Shown here: piece by piece, positions 8,674-18,291 of the stretch
Layout: every line of letters begins with the position of its first letter
How positions within the stretch are numbered: the first letter of the stretch is position 1
Origin: DATBLE01 sp963719325
GTDB lineage: Bacteria > Actinomycetota > Thermoleophilia > Gaiellales > Gaiellaceae
Assembly (NCBI GenBank): GCA_963719325.1
Contig: CAVRBW010000003.1
Coordinates: forward strand, 124,001 to 188,000
Direction of reading: 5' to 3'
Length of the DNA: 64,000 nucleotides
Position numbers and translations under genes: made by a program
The notes under the pieces: generated by a model
The model's database searches: none
What the model was told of the DNA's origin: nothing
The model's input: only the letters and a program-made list of their open reading frames with translations

Positions 8674-9219
8674 ATGCCCGCGCGCCTGCACTTCACCGGC
8701 GACGACGAGGCCGACGCGCTGATCGCGCAGGAGCCGATGGCGCTCCTGATCGGCTTCGCCCTCGACCAGCAGGTCACGGTGCCGACCGCGTTCAGCGGGC
8801 CGCTGAAGATCAAGCGGCGGCTCGGCACGCTCGACCCCGGACGGCTCGCGGCAACCGACCCGGCGACGCTCGAGGAGGCGTTCCGGCAGAAGCCCGCCGT
8901 CCACCGCTTTCCCGGGTCGATGGCCGCCCGCATACACGAGCTGAGCGCGCTCGTCGCCGAGCGCTACGGCGGCCGCGCCGAGCGGCTCTGGACCGAGGCC
9001 GCCGACGCCGACGACCTGCGGCAGCGGATCGCGGAGCTCCCCGGGTTCGGCGAGATGAAGATCAAGGCGCTCGGCTCGGTGCTGGCGAAGCGGTTCGGGG
9101 TCGAAGCCGCCCAGGGGCTGGTTCCGGGCCACCCCACGCTCGGCGACGTCGATTCGGCGGAGGCGCTGGAGAGCTACCAGGCCGCCAAGCGCGCCCACAA
9201 GGCCTCGCTCAAGAAGTAG
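8674..9219 (+). CDS. HhH-GPD-type base-excision DNA repair protein
   Basis: A protein of 181 residues resembling the short actinobacterial HhH-GPD family of DNA glycosylases. It starts MPARLHFTGDDEADALIAQ. The segment LIGFALDQQVTVPTAFSGP and the helix-hairpin-helix-like LPGFGEMKIKALGSVLAKRFG are family signatures. ATG 8674 is preferred over GTG 8656 because homologues of this family begin near it, and TAGCAT lies 7 bp upstream. It overlaps the next gene by one base (TAGTG). Its position beside lhr and the LexA box fits a DNA-repair neighbourhood. Enzymatic substrate is unknown. Confidence 0.8.
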   Translation: MPARLHFTGDDEADALIAQEPMALLIGFALDQQVTVPTAFSGPLKIKRRLGTLDPGRLAATDPATLEEAFRQKPAVHRFPGSMAARIHELSALVAERYGGRAERLWTEAADADDLRQRIAELPGFGEMKIKALGSVLAKRFGVEAAQGLVPGHPTLGDVDSAEALESYQAAKRAHKASLKK

Positions 9220-9632
9220 TGGAGCAACGCGTCCTCGCGTATGTGACGCGCGAGCGAGCAGGGCACAAGGAACTGCTCGTCTTCGACCAGCCCCACGTCC
9301 CGACCGCGGGAACGCAGGTTCCGGCGGGTCGGGTCGAACCCGGCGAGACCCTGGAGGAAGCTCTCCGGCGCGAGCTCCACGAGGAAGCGGGCCTCGAACG
9401 CGTCCGCATCGCCCGGGAGCTGCCCGTCCTCGGCGGGTGGGTGGCGAGGTCTCGCTACGAGAACCACGCTTTCGAGGTACGTATCGAAGGCTCGGAACCG
9501 GCCGATACCTTCGAGCACGTGGTGCACGGCGACGGCGACGACGCGGGCTTCGTCTTCCTCTACCGCTGGGTGGCGATCGAGTCCACTCTGGAACTCTGGG
9601 GCGGTCTCGATGCGACCTTCACCCAGCTCTGA
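9219..9632 (+). CDS. NUDIX hydrolase-domain protein
   Basis: A 137-residue protein with a NUDIX-like box, GRVEPGETLEEALRRELHEEAGL, at about residues 37-59. It contains the Gly-x5-Glu start and the REL-HEE core, although the canonical pattern GX5EX7REUXEEXGU is matched with slight spacing differences. NUDIX enzymes cleave nucleoside diphosphates linked to another moiety; substrate cannot be told here. The GTG start shares a base with the previous stop, and the stop overlaps the next ATG, so three genes from 8674 to 10540 are probably co-translated. Confidence 0.82.
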   Translation: MEQRVLAYVTRERAGHKELLVFDQPHVPTAGTQVPAGRVEPGETLEEALRRELHEEAGLERVRIARELPVLGGWVARSRYENHAFEVRIEGSEPADTFEHVVHGDGDDAGFVFLYRWVAIESTLELWGGLDATFTQL

Positions 9633-10540
9633 TGAAGCCTGCGCTGTTCGCGGCGGTCGTCATGGCCTTCGCCGGAGCGGCGTTGGCGGGGTCATCTGTG
9701 GGCTCGAAGCTCGCGGGCTGCCCGCTGTTCCCGGCGAGCAACCCTTGGAACGTCCGCGTCGACTCGCTTCCGGTCGCCGCCAACTCTGCGGCGATCGTCG
9801 CCGGCATCGGCTCGGACACCGGCCTCCATCCCGACTTCGGCGCGGGATTGTGGGAAGGCCGCCCGATCGGCATTCCCTACACGATCGTGACCGCGAAGCA
9901 GGCAAAGGTCCGCGTCTCGTTCGACTACGCCGGCGAGAGCGACAGGGGCCCGTACCCGGTCTCACGCGACGTCAAGGTCGAGGGTGGAAGCGACCGGCAC
10001 GCGCTGATCGTCGACCGCTCGGCCTGCAGGCTCTACGAGCTCTACGGCCTTCGGCGGGCTTCGGACGGCTGGCACGCCGGTTCCGGGGCGATCTGGAATC
10101 TACGGTCGAACCGCCTCCGACCGGCGGGCTGGACCTCTGCCGATGCCGCCGGGCTGCCGATCCTGCCCGGACTCGCACGCTACGACGAGGTCGCCGCCGG
10201 CCACATCGACCACGCACTCCGGTTCACGGTGCAGCGCACGCGGCGCGCCTACGTCTACCCCGCCCGCCACTACGCCAGCGACCTCGCCGATGCGAGCCTG
10301 CCGCCGATGGGGCTTCGCCTTCGACTGCGGGCGACGTTCGACACGCACCCGTTCCCGCGGCAGGCGCGCGTCGTACTCGAGGCGCTCAAGCGCTACGGGA
10401 TGGTCGTCGCCGACAACGGCTCGAGCTGGTTCATCTCCGGTGCGCCCGACTCGCGGTGGTCGAACGACGACCTGCACACGCTCGGTCGCGTCAAAGGATC
10501 CGATTTCGAGGTGGTCGACCCCGGCGCGATCCATCCCTGA
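9632..10540 (+). CDS. secreted protein of unknown function
   Basis: A 302-residue protein beginning with a clear signal peptide (MKPALFAAVVMAFAGAALA, cleavage after about residue 19). The mature part starts with a Cys-containing CPLFPASNPWNVRVDSLPV and carries regularly spaced Trp, Tyr and Gly. I do not recognise a catalytic family. Start ATG overlaps the NUDIX stop (TGATG). Longer in-frame starts upstream would remove the signal peptide, so this start is favoured. Probable role at or outside the membrane; function unknown. Confidence 0.75.
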   Translation: MKPALFAAVVMAFAGAALAGSSVGSKLAGCPLFPASNPWNVRVDSLPVAANSAAIVAGIGSDTGLHPDFGAGLWEGRPIGIPYTIVTAKQAKVRVSFDYAGESDRGPYPVSRDVKVEGGSDRHALIVDRSACRLYELYGLRRASDGWHAGSGAIWNLRSNRLRPAGWTSADAAGLPILPGLARYDEVAAGHIDHALRFTVQRTRRAYVYPARHYASDLADASLPPMGLRLRLRATFDTHPFPRQARVVLEALKRYGMVVADNGSSWFISGAPDSRWSNDDLHTLGRVKGSDFEVVDPGAIHP

Positions 10541-10591
10541 GCCTCGCGCGCCGAGAACCTCTGGCCCGAGACTCTTGCCATTTCGTTCGGG

Positions 10592-10882
10592 ATGGAGGAC
10601 GATCTCCCGATGCCGTTCCATTGGGTTCGCCTGTCTTCGAGCCCGCCGCGCGAGCGGAGGGACGAGGTCCGCGATATCTGCCGGCGGCACGGCGGCCGCC
10701 TGTGCGAGAGCCAGATCTACTACGACGAGCAGGGTCAGGCGCACGCACTCGTCGAGCTGCCCCCCGACCAGGGCAAGCACGGCGCTCTCCTGGACGAGCT
10801 GGGAGCTCAAGACTGGCTCGGGCTCGTCCACGCCGACGAGCAGCACGGAGGCACCAGACCGCCCAAGTCGGGACGTCGCTAG
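10592..10882 (+). CDS. small protein of unknown function
   Basis: A 96-residue protein, MEDDLPMPFHWVRLSSSPP at the start and a basic tail at the end. The centre (RDICRRHGGRLCESQIYYDEQGQAHALVELP) resembles small alpha/beta ferredoxin-like folds such as GYD-type proteins, but the match is weak. No signal peptide. Its stop overlaps the stop of the convergent cyclase gene by four bases (CTAG). Confidence 0.6.
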   Translation: MEDDLPMPFHWVRLSSSPPRERRDEVRDICRRHGGRLCESQIYYDEQGQAHALVELPPDQGKHGALLDELGAQDWLGLVHADEQHGGTRPPKSGRR

Positions 10883-13800
10883 GCGGGAGCGGCAAGAAGC
10901 GACTCGGCGGCGCGAACGTACCAATGCGCGCCGACCGCTCGATAGAACGCGAGCGCCAACGCGAGCTCACGCTCGGCATCGGAGCGAGCGCCGGCCGCGG
11001 CGAGCGCCGTAGATGCTCTGAGCCGCGCCTTTGCCTCCTCCGGCCGGGCTCCGATCGCCGCATACCCGTCGGCCGCCTCGATGTAGGACCCTGACAGGAG
11101 ATGGCGGGCGGCCAACAGCCAACGAGTTGGCGCGCCGGCGCCGTGGAGCGAAGAGAGGTCGTCCAGGCGACCGAGCTCGTGCAGTGCCTCTGCGAGATCT
11201 GCGATCCAGAAGGACGCGAGGACGCCTCCGTCGGCCGACACCTCGATCACCTCGTCGAGGATCGTCGACGCTGCGCCATCGTGCCCGGCCTCGACGAGGA
11301 TCCTGGCATTGGTCGCAAGCGCGGAACACAAGGCAGCGGGATCCTTCGCCCTGCGCGCAAAGTCGAGCGCCGCGGCCGAGTCGTCGAGTGCACCCGGCAG
11401 GTCTCCCCGTGCCAGCAGTATCCAGGCGCGGACACTCTTGCTCGAGAACTCGCGATAGCCGGCGTCGCGCGCGGCCAGGGACGCATCGACCGCTGAGAGG
11501 GCGTCCTCCCACTCCCCGCGCCAGTAGTGCTCGTACGGCCGCTCAGCAGCCAGCCAGTGCAGCCCGAGAGCGTCGCCGAACCGCGTGGCCGCGCAGCGAC
11601 CCCGCTCGTACACCGTCCAGGCGCGCTCGAGCTCGCCAAGCTCGACGAGCGAGGTCGCGAGGTTCGCACAGCTCCGCGTCAATCCGCGCAGGTTCAGCTC
11701 CTCGGCGATCTCGACTGCCCGCTCGAGGTCCCCGATCCCGTCCCGGTCACCACCGAGGATGCGCGCGTGCCCCCTGAACGTCAGCGTCTCCACTCTGATC
11801 TCGTGGAGAGCGAGCGCCTCCGCGAGCGCGAGCGCCTCCTGGCTCGTCTCCAGCGCTCGATCGGAGTCACCGCTGAGCGCATGGAAGGCCGCGAGGTTGC
11901 TGACGGCTTCCGCCCGCTCGCGCGACGGCGGCGAATCCGCGAGCAGCTTCACCGCTCCGAAAGCATGCACCGAGGCCACATCTCGGTCGCCCCGAGCAAG
12001 GGCCAACCGCGACAGCAGGACGTCGGCCTGCGCAGCCCGGGCGTGATTGCCGGCCTCGGTCAAGGCCTGCCGCGCAGCAGCGAGCTCGGCGCCCCCGCTT
12101 CTCTCTGCCCAGAAGAGCGCCGTCCCGAGATCGAAGAGGAGCTGAGCACGATCGGGATCCTCGGAGGGCCAGAGCTCGAGCGCCTGCCGGAAGGACCGAA
12201 CCGCCGCCTCGAACGCGTAGAGCGTGAGGGCATGGTCGCCGGCAGCCCGGAGCGCAAGCCTCGCCCGCTCCTCCAGAGCACGGCTCTCTTGCCGAGCGAG
12301 CTGCGCGTACTCGAGCGCGCTCGCGTAGTGATGTGCGAGCAACTCGGCCAAGTCGGCCCTCCCCGGTGCCAGAGACTCGATCCATTCCGCTGCAAGGCGA
12401 TGCTTCTCCGAGCGGGCCGCACGCGGAATCTGGGCGTAGGCGACGTCACGAACGAGCACGTGCCAAAACGCGTACTGGCTCTCCTCCGCGATCACGCTCC
12501 GGGGCAGCGGCCGGACGAGCTCCTTCCACTGCAGCTCGCCCAGCCGCCGCTCGACTTGCTCCGGACGAAGCCCGCCGATGTGGGCGAGCGCTCCGGTCCA
12601 GAACCCGTTGCCGACGACCGCAGCGTCTCGCACGAGCTCCCTCGCCTCGGGCTGGAGCGCGTCGAGCCGGCCGGCGATGATCCCCTGAACCGTCTCCGGC
12701 AGGCGGAGATCGTCGCCTTCCCGCTCCTGGAGCATGCGCACGAACTCCTCCGCGTACAACGGGTTGCCGGCGGCGCGCACGAGCAGCGTTTCGCGAAGGT
12801 CAGCCGGAGCCGGCGTCGGGCCGAGGAGTGCGTCCACGAGCGCCGCCGTGTCGTCCGTCGAGAGGGGTTCCAGCTGGACGATCCCCGGCCAATCGGGCCG
12901 CCGCTCGGTCAGCTCCTGGCGTGCCGTGCAGACGATGGTGAGCCGGAGGTCGCGCACCCATTCGCCAAGGTGCTCGATCAGGTCGAGCTGGCCGTCGTCG
13001 GACCAGTGAACGTCCTCGACGACGAGCACGACGCTGCCGGCGCCGGTCAGGCTTTCGACGAACCGCCGCCACGCGGAGAAGGCCTCGTCGCGATGGTCGC
13101 CGCTCAGCCGCTCGGCGCCCCCGAGCCCGACGAGGGGCCGCAGATACGCCTCTACCCAGCGGCGCGTGGCTTCGTCGTCGACGCCCGCCGCGACCGCGGC
13201 GGAGAGCTTGCGCTCCACAAGCTGAGCCGGGTCGCTCTCGAGGATGCCGACGTGCGATTTCACGACCTCGGCAAACGCAGAGAAGCTCAGACCGCTGCCG
13301 TAGGCGAGACACCTTCCCTGCAGCCAGAGAGGCGGCTCCGTTTCACGGCCCAATGCCCTCCGCAGCTCCGAGAGCAGGCGCGACTTCCCGATGCCAGCCG
13401 GGCCGACGAGCGTCACGAACCGTGGCTGGTCCGCGTTGCCCGAGCGGACAATTGCGCGGAGGTGCGCGAGCTCCGAACCACGGCCGACGAGATCGACGCC
13501 GGCGCCGGCCGGCGTCTGCCTCAGGGCGACGGCCGACCAGGTGCGCACCGGTTCTCGCTTGCCCTTGGCGGCGATCGGCTCGAGCGCGTCGTATTCGACC
13601 ACTCGCTCTGTCGCTCGGCGGGTGCCCTCGCCGACGACGATTCCGGCAACGGGCGCCGCCTGCTGCAGGCGGAACGCGGTGACGACCACGTCGCCGGCCG
13701 CCATTCCCTCGCCCGCCGCGATGTCGGCGCTCAGATCGAGGAAGACCTCTCCCGTGTTGACGCCGATCCGCACCTTCAGGTCCAGCCCGGGGTCCGTGCC

Positions 13801-14163
13801 CTCCAAGTCGGCGATCGCATTGCGGATCGCGAATGCGGCACGGACCGCCCGCTCCGGGTCGTCTCCGTGCGCGACCGGCGCGCCGAACAGCGCCATGACC
13901 GCGTCGCCGATGTACTTCTCCACGGTGCCGCCGAACCGCTCGAGCTCGGTCCGGACCCGATCGAAGTACGGCGCGATGACGCCCTTCAGATCTTCGGGGT
14001 CGAGCCGCTCCGCAAGGCTCGTGAAGCCGACGAGGTCGACGAAGAGAACGGTGACGATCCTTCGTTCCGCACCGGCTCGGCGCCCGGGCAGGACGGCGCC
14101 GCAGGACCAGCAGAGGCGCGCCTCCAGCGGGTTCGTTTCGCCGCACCTGTCACAAGCAGGCAC
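10879..14163 (-). CDS. zinc-ribbon class III cyclase / AAA ATPase / TPR regulator
   Basis: A large three-part signalling protein of 1094 residues. Residues 4-21 form a zinc ribbon (CDRC...CWSC). The class III nucleotidyl cyclase domain follows, with both metal-binding aspartates, in LFVDLVGFT (Asp43) and YIGDAVMALFG (Asp87). An AAA/STAND ATPase has Walker A VGPAGIGKS near residue 250 and Walker B-like VLVVEDVHW. The C-terminal half is TPR-like helices. The GTG start at 14163 is chosen because upstream residues are only a shadow of the neighbouring oxidoreductase. Such proteins are common in Actinobacteria; the signal sensed is unknown. Confidence 0.88.
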   Translation of the reverse strand: MPACDRCGETNPLEARLCWSCGAVLPGRRAGAERRIVTVLFVDLVGFTSLAERLDPEDLKGVIAPYFDRVRTELERFGGTVEKYIGDAVMALFGAPVAHGDDPERAVRAAFAIRNAIADLEGTDPGLDLKVRIGVNTGEVFLDLSADIAAGEGMAAGDVVVTAFRLQQAAPVAGIVVGEGTRRATERVVEYDALEPIAAKGKREPVRTWSAVALRQTPAGAGVDLVGRGSELAHLRAIVRSGNADQPRFVTLVGPAGIGKSRLLSELRRALGRETEPPLWLQGRCLAYGSGLSFSAFAEVVKSHVGILESDPAQLVERKLSAAVAAGVDDEATRRWVEAYLRPLVGLGGAERLSGDHRDEAFSAWRRFVESLTGAGSVVLVVEDVHWSDDGQLDLIEHLGEWVRDLRLTIVCTARQELTERRPDWPGIVQLEPLSTDDTAALVDALLGPTPAPADLRETLLVRAAGNPLYAEEFVRMLQEREGDDLRLPETVQGIIAGRLDALQPEARELVRDAAVVGNGFWTGALAHIGGLRPEQVERRLGELQWKELVRPLPRSVIAEESQYAFWHVLVRDVAYAQIPRAARSEKHRLAAEWIESLAPGRADLAELLAHHYASALEYAQLARQESRALEERARLALRAAGDHALTLYAFEAAVRSFRQALELWPSEDPDRAQLLFDLGTALFWAERSGGAELAAARQALTEAGNHARAAQADVLLSRLALARGDRDVASVHAFGAVKLLADSPPSRERAEAVSNLAAFHALSGDSDRALETSQEALALAEALALHEIRVETLTFRGHARILGGDRDGIGDLERAVEIAEELNLRGLTRSCANLATSLVELGELERAWTVYERGRCAATRFGDALGLHWLAAERPYEHYWRGEWEDALSAVDASLAARDAGYREFSSKSVRAWILLARGDLPGALDDSAAALDFARRAKDPAALCSALATNARILVEAGHDGAASTILDEVIEVSADGGVLASFWIADLAEALHELGRLDDLSSLHGAGAPTRWLLAARHLLSGSYIEAADGYAAIGARPEEAKARLRASTALAAAGARSDAERELALALAFYRAVGAHWYVRAAESLLAAPA

Positions 14164-14189
14164 GTCTGGAGTGTACGGCCCGGCAGCGC

Positions 14190-15592
14190 TTAGGCCAGAT
14201 CCCGCAGGGCAGTGGACGCAGCCGTGTAGCCGCACATCCCGTGGACGCCTCCACCCGGCGGGGTCGCCGAAGAGCAGAGGTAGAGGCCGCGGAGCGGCGT
14301 GCGGTACGGATTGAGCCGCGGAACCGGACGAGCGAGGAGCTGCCCCAGGTCGGCAGTGCCGCCGTTCACGTCGCCGCCGACGAGGTTGCGGTTCCGCGCC
14401 TCGAGGTCGCGGGGAGTCGTGACGTGGCGGGCGAGCACGAGGTCGCGAAAGCCCGGCGCGAACCGCTCCACCTGAGCCTCGATCCGGTCGGTCATGTCCC
14501 TGTTCCAGCCGTTCGGCACATGGCAGTACGCCCACGCGGTGTGACCTCCGTCCGGCGCCCGGCTCGGATCGAACAGCGTGTGCTGGGCGAGGATCACGAA
14601 CGGACGCTCTGCGGGCCGCCCGTTCCATGCGCTCCGCACTCCGACGCGGAGATCTCCTCGAGCGTCCCGCCCAGGTGGACGGTCGCGGTGCGGGCGCACT
14701 CGGCCGCCGTCCACGGGATCGGGCCGGACAGCGCCCAGTCGACCTTGAAGGCTCCCGGTCCGTGGCGATACCGGCGCAGCGCTCGGTCGTACCGCTCGGG
14801 CAGGGAGGCGATCCGGCTCAGCTCGCGAGGCATGACGCCGGCCAGCACGACATCGGCCGCGGGGAGCGCGTCGACGGGGCTCGAGGTGTGAATCGTGCCG
14901 CCGAGACGGCGCACCTCGGCGACGAGCGCGTCGGTGATCGCCTGCGCCCCGCCTCGAGGGAAGCCCCACCCGCTCACGTGGCCGAGCACCGCCAGCGCGA
15001 GCCCGAAGCCCGCGCTGGGCCGCCGCTCGAGCGGTAGCACCGAGTGTGCTGCCAGCCCGGCGAAGAGCGCCTGCGCCCGCGGGGTCTCGAACCTGGACTC
15101 GGCCAGCGATCGGGCGTCGGCGAGCGCCGCCCGAACGGCGGCAGCCATTCGCAGGAGCTGTTTCGCGCTCCCGAGACGCAGCGGAAGGGGGTTGAGGAGA
15201 ACCGGCTCGATCTCCTCCCAGGCGTGCACGATCGGCCCGACCAGCGACCGGTACGCCCGCGTGTCCCGACCCAGGTCGACGTCGTCGAGCCTGCGCTCGA
15301 GCACGACCGCCGTGCCGTCGTCGAGCGGGTGCGCGACGACGACCGGTGGATCCACCCAGTGGACGCCGAGGGCGGCCCACCGGAAGAACGGAGATGCCCG
15401 GCCCATCGGATGGATCGCCGAGCAGATGTCGTGCCTGAACCCGGGCAGCGTCAGCTCGAGTGTCCGGACCCCTCCGCCCGGCTCGGGCGCAGCCTCACGC
15501 ACCTCGACCTCGAAGCCGGCGCGGGCGAGCGTGAGCGCGCCCGCGAGCCCGTTCGGTCCGGACCCGATGACGAGCGCCGTCCTAGGAGCCAA
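14190..15592 (-). pseudogene. phytoene-dehydrogenase-like FAD oxidoreductase, frameshifted
   Basis: An NAD(P)/FAD-dependent amine-oxidase/phytoene-desaturase family protein of about 467 residues. The dinucleotide fold VIGSGPNGLAGALTLARAG is at the N-terminus, and the family C-terminal motif PPGGGVHGMCGYTAA is near the end. The frame breaks at about 14620-14635. The N-terminal frame ends soon after HLGGTLEEISASECG, and the remainder (ERPFVILAQHTLFDP onward) continues in another frame. One missing base would restore it. Both halves are well conserved, so a sequencing indel is as likely as a true pseudogene. It starts at TTG 15592, overlapping the methyltransferase gene by 11 bp. Confidence 0.8.
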
Positions 15593-16322
15593 GCCGGGCC
15601 CAGTAGACGTGCGTGTCGAGCCGCGAGGGATACGCCGGCTCCGTCAGATCGCCGGCGATCTCCGCCAGAAAGCTCTCCCGCTCGGGGTCCGGAAGCGACG
15701 CGACCTGGCTCCAGGACGCGATGCGCGCGATCAGCGCCTCGCGCGAGACCTCCCCGGGGTTGGGAACGACCCGGAACCCGAGCTCGACGAACGGTGACTC
15801 GTCGAGGGCGTCGCGCCAGGCGAACGACTCGTAGCGACTCCCATGCGCCGGTGTAATTCGCTCGAGCGCTTCGCCGACCGCCTGCGGCCACGGCGAGGAA
15901 GCGATCTCCCCCTTCGGCGGACGGTTCCACATCAGCACCAGCCCGCCTCGCGGCTCGAGGACGCGCGCGATCTCCGGGAGCGCCCGGGGCCAGTCGAACC
16001 AGTGAAACGACTCGCCGCAGAAGACGCACGAAACCCACCCATCCGGCAGCGGAATGTGCTCGGCCGAGCCGGCCAGCACAGCCGCGCCATCCGGGATCAG
16101 CGCTCGCATCGTCGCCAGCGGCTCGACCGCGATCACGCGGGCGAAACGCTCGACCAGCACGCGGGTCAGCTTGCCGGTTCCGGCGCCGAGGTCGAGCACC
16201 GTCGACTCGCGCAGGAGCGGGAGCTCGCGCTCCACCAACTCGAGTGCCGCGGTCGGCCAGGACGGACGCCCGCGCTCGTATTGCGCGGCGACCCGCCCGA
16301 ACGAGCTGGCGGGGTCGATCAC
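15582..16322 (-). CDS. SAM-dependent class I methyltransferase
   Basis: A 246-residue methyltransferase. SAM motif I, VLDLGAGTGKLTRVL, is near residue 42. It is followed by the acidic VIAVEPLATM and motif IV-like CVFCGESFHWFD, as in the methyltransferase 11/25 families acting on small molecules. GTG 16322 overlaps the mntH stop by four bases (GTGA), so it is translationally coupled to mntH. Substrate unknown; being the third gene of the mntR-mntH run may be incidental. Confidence 0.85.
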   Translation of the reverse strand: MIDPASSFGRVAAQYERGRPSWPTAALELVERELPLLRESTVLDLGAGTGKLTRVLVERFARVIAVEPLATMRALIPDGAAVLAGSAEHIPLPDGWVSCVFCGESFHWFDWPRALPEIARVLEPRGGLVLMWNRPPKGEIASSPWPQAVGEALERITPAHGSRYESFAWRDALDESPFVELGFRVVPNPGEVSREALIARIASWSQVASLPDPERESFLAEIAGDLTEPAYPSRLDTHVYWARLGS

Positions 16323-17617
16323 AGGAGAAGCTCGATGGGCAGGAAGACGTTCAAGCCGCCGATCACCACGGCGATCGCCCAGGCCGCCGAGGTCGTCAGC
16401 CGGCTGTTGACGAGCCCGCCCATCACGGTGCGCTTGCTCGTGAAGAGGACGAGCGGGACGAGCGCGAACGGAATGCCGAACGAGAGGACGACCTGGCTGA
16501 AGACGAGCGCGCGGGTCGGGTCGACCCCGATGAGAGCGACGGCAAGCGCCGGCGCAGCCGTGATCGTCCGGCGGGCGAAGATCGGGATCTGCCGGCGGAT
16601 GAAGCCCTGCATCACGACCTGGCCGGCCATCGTGCCGACGGACGACGAGGAAAGACCCGACGAGAGGAGCGCGACGCCCAGCAGGATCGCGGCCCACTTG
16701 CCCGGGTCGGCATGCAGGCCGTGGTAGGCATCCTCGATCGACTCCGCCTCGGTGCCGAAGAAGCGCGTGGCGAAGATCGCGAGCATCGCCAGGTTGACGA
16801 GGCCGGCGATCGACATCGCGATCAGGACGTCGATCCGCTCGAAGCGCTGGATCCGCTTCAGCTCGTCCTCCGTCCGCCCGCGGACACGCGACTGGGTCAG
16901 CGCCGAGTGCAGGTAGATCACATGCGGCATCACCGTGGCGCCGACGATGCCGACCGCAAGCAGGATCGCCTCTCCGTGGACGTCGGGCGAGAAGAGGTGA
17001 TCGGCCATCACGCCTGGATCCGGGGTGACCCTCAGCAGCTCGAATGCGAAGGCGAGCACGATCACGCCTACGAAGACCGCGATCACCGCCTCGAGCTGGC
17101 GGAACCCGAACGCCTGGAGCGCGAGGATCATGAACGCAGCGGCGACCGCAATCGCCGCGCCCCAGCCGAGCGGGATGCCGAACAGCAGGCTGAGGCCGAG
17201 CGCGGCGCCGAGCACCTCGGCGAGGTCGGTCGCCATCGCGATCACCTCGGCCTGGAGCCAAAGACCGACCGAGACCCGCTTCGGCAGGTTGTCGCGGCAG
17301 ACCTCAGCGAGGTTCCGACCGGTGGCGATACCGAGCTTCGCCGAAAGCGTCTGCACGAGCATCGCCATCAGGTTCGAGGCGAGGACGGCCCAGAGAAGCA
17401 GGTAGCCGTACTTTGCGCCGCCGGCGACGTCCGTCGCGAAGTTGCCCGGGTCGAGGTAGGCGACGGACGCGATGAACGCCGGTCCGAGGAACGGCCAGAG
17501 CGCCCGGAATCCCCGCCGCTCGCCGTCGAGCGCCTCCTGCGCTGCCTGGATCGTCGCAGCCTCGCCCGGCAAGACGCGGCCGACGAGGTCGCGCGCGAGC
17601 TCGAAACGCGGGTTCAT
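16319..17617 (-). CDS. mntH: Nramp-family Mn2+/divalent metal transporter
   Basis: An integral-membrane, proton-coupled divalent metal importer of 432 residues with about 11 hydrophobic segments. The TM1 metal motif is intact as YLDPGNFATD, and the TM6 metal site as GATVMPHVIYLHSAL, both diagnostic of Nramp/MntH. ATG 17617 is chosen over upstream starts because it overlaps the mntR stop (ATGA) and is preceded by a purine-rich GAGGTGCAG. It is almost certainly repressed by the adjacent MntR when manganese is plentiful. Confidence 0.92.
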   Translation of the reverse strand: MNPRFELARDLVGRVLPGEAATIQAAQEALDGERRGFRALWPFLGPAFIASVAYLDPGNFATDVAGGAKYGYLLLWAVLASNLMAMLVQTLSAKLGIATGRNLAEVCRDNLPKRVSVGLWLQAEVIAMATDLAEVLGAALGLSLLFGIPLGWGAAIAVAAAFMILALQAFGFRQLEAVIAVFVGVIVLAFAFELLRVTPDPGVMADHLFSPDVHGEAILLAVGIVGATVMPHVIYLHSALTQSRVRGRTEDELKRIQRFERIDVLIAMSIAGLVNLAMLAIFATRFFGTEAESIEDAYHGLHADPGKWAAILLGVALLSSGLSSSSVGTMAGQVVMQGFIRRQIPIFARRTITAAPALAVALIGVDPTRALVFSQVVLSFGIPFALVPLVLFTSKRTVMGGLVNSRLTTSAAWAIAVVIGGLNVFLPIELLL

Positions 17618-18263
17618 CTCTGCACCTCGATCCGCATCACGCGCACCAGCCTCCGCGGCAACTCCTGCTCCTGACCCGCACACGAGACCGTTCGGCCGCG
17701 CCGGGTGGCGCCGGTCACCTCGACCGAGTCGCCGGGCCGGAGATGGCGGTCTGCGAGCTCACGCAGCAGGCGCGGGTCGCTGTCGGAGACCCTGACGAAC
17801 CGGCCGCGCTCACCGACCTCGAGCGACTCAGCGCCACCGTAGGCGCCTCCACGAGCGTACCGTCGGCGCCCGGGATCGGATCGCCGTGTGGATCGTGGGT
17901 CGGCTGGCCGAGCTTGTCGGCGATGCGGGCCTCGAGACCTTCCGACAGGACGTGCTCCAGCACCTCCGCCTCGGCGTGGACGTCGTCCCAGGGAACTCCG
18001 AGCTCCTCGACGAGATACGTCTCGAGCAGGCGGTGGTGGCGAAGCACCTCGAGCGCCACGCGCCGCCCCTCCGCGGTCAGGCGGACACCTCGATAGCGGA
18101 CATGGCTCACGTAGCCGAGCGAGGCGAGCTTCTTGACCATCGCCGAGACCGCGGGGGCGCTGACGTCGAGCCGCCCGGCAAGCGCCGTGGTCGAGGCGAC
18201 GCCGTGCCGGCTCTCGAGCACGTAGATCGCCTTGGCGTAATCCTCGACCGACGCAGACAGCAT
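17614..18263 (-). pseudogene. mntR: MntR/DtxR-family metal-dependent repressor, frameshifted
   Basis: DtxR/MntR-type manganese- or iron-sensing repressor. The N-terminal winged helix (ASTTALAGRLDVSAPAVSAMVKKLASLGYV) and the metal/dimerisation domain (RHHRLLETYLVEELG...HAEAEVLEHVLSE, with His and Glu ligands) are intact. At about 17825-17835 the frame slips. The C-terminal FeoA/SH3-like domain (LEVGERGRFVRVSDSDPRLL to RLVRVMRIEVQR) continues in another frame, ending in a TGA that overlaps mntH. One inserted base restores a protein of about 216 residues, the normal long DtxR length. Likely an indel error, since operator and target gene are preserved. Confidence 0.85.
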
Positions 18264-18273
18264 CGGCCCGGAA

Positions 18274-18291
18274 GTTTAACTGAGGTTAAAC
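18274..18291. promoter_or_regulatory. palindromic MntR/DtxR-type operator
   Basis: GTTTAAC-TGAG-GTTAAAC is a perfect 7-bp inverted repeat, AT-rich against a GC-rich background, 11 bp upstream of the mntR start. Size, symmetry and position fit a DtxR/MntR box for autoregulation of mntR-mntH. It overlaps the last bases of the acyl-CoA dehydrogenase gene. Confidence 0.75.
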
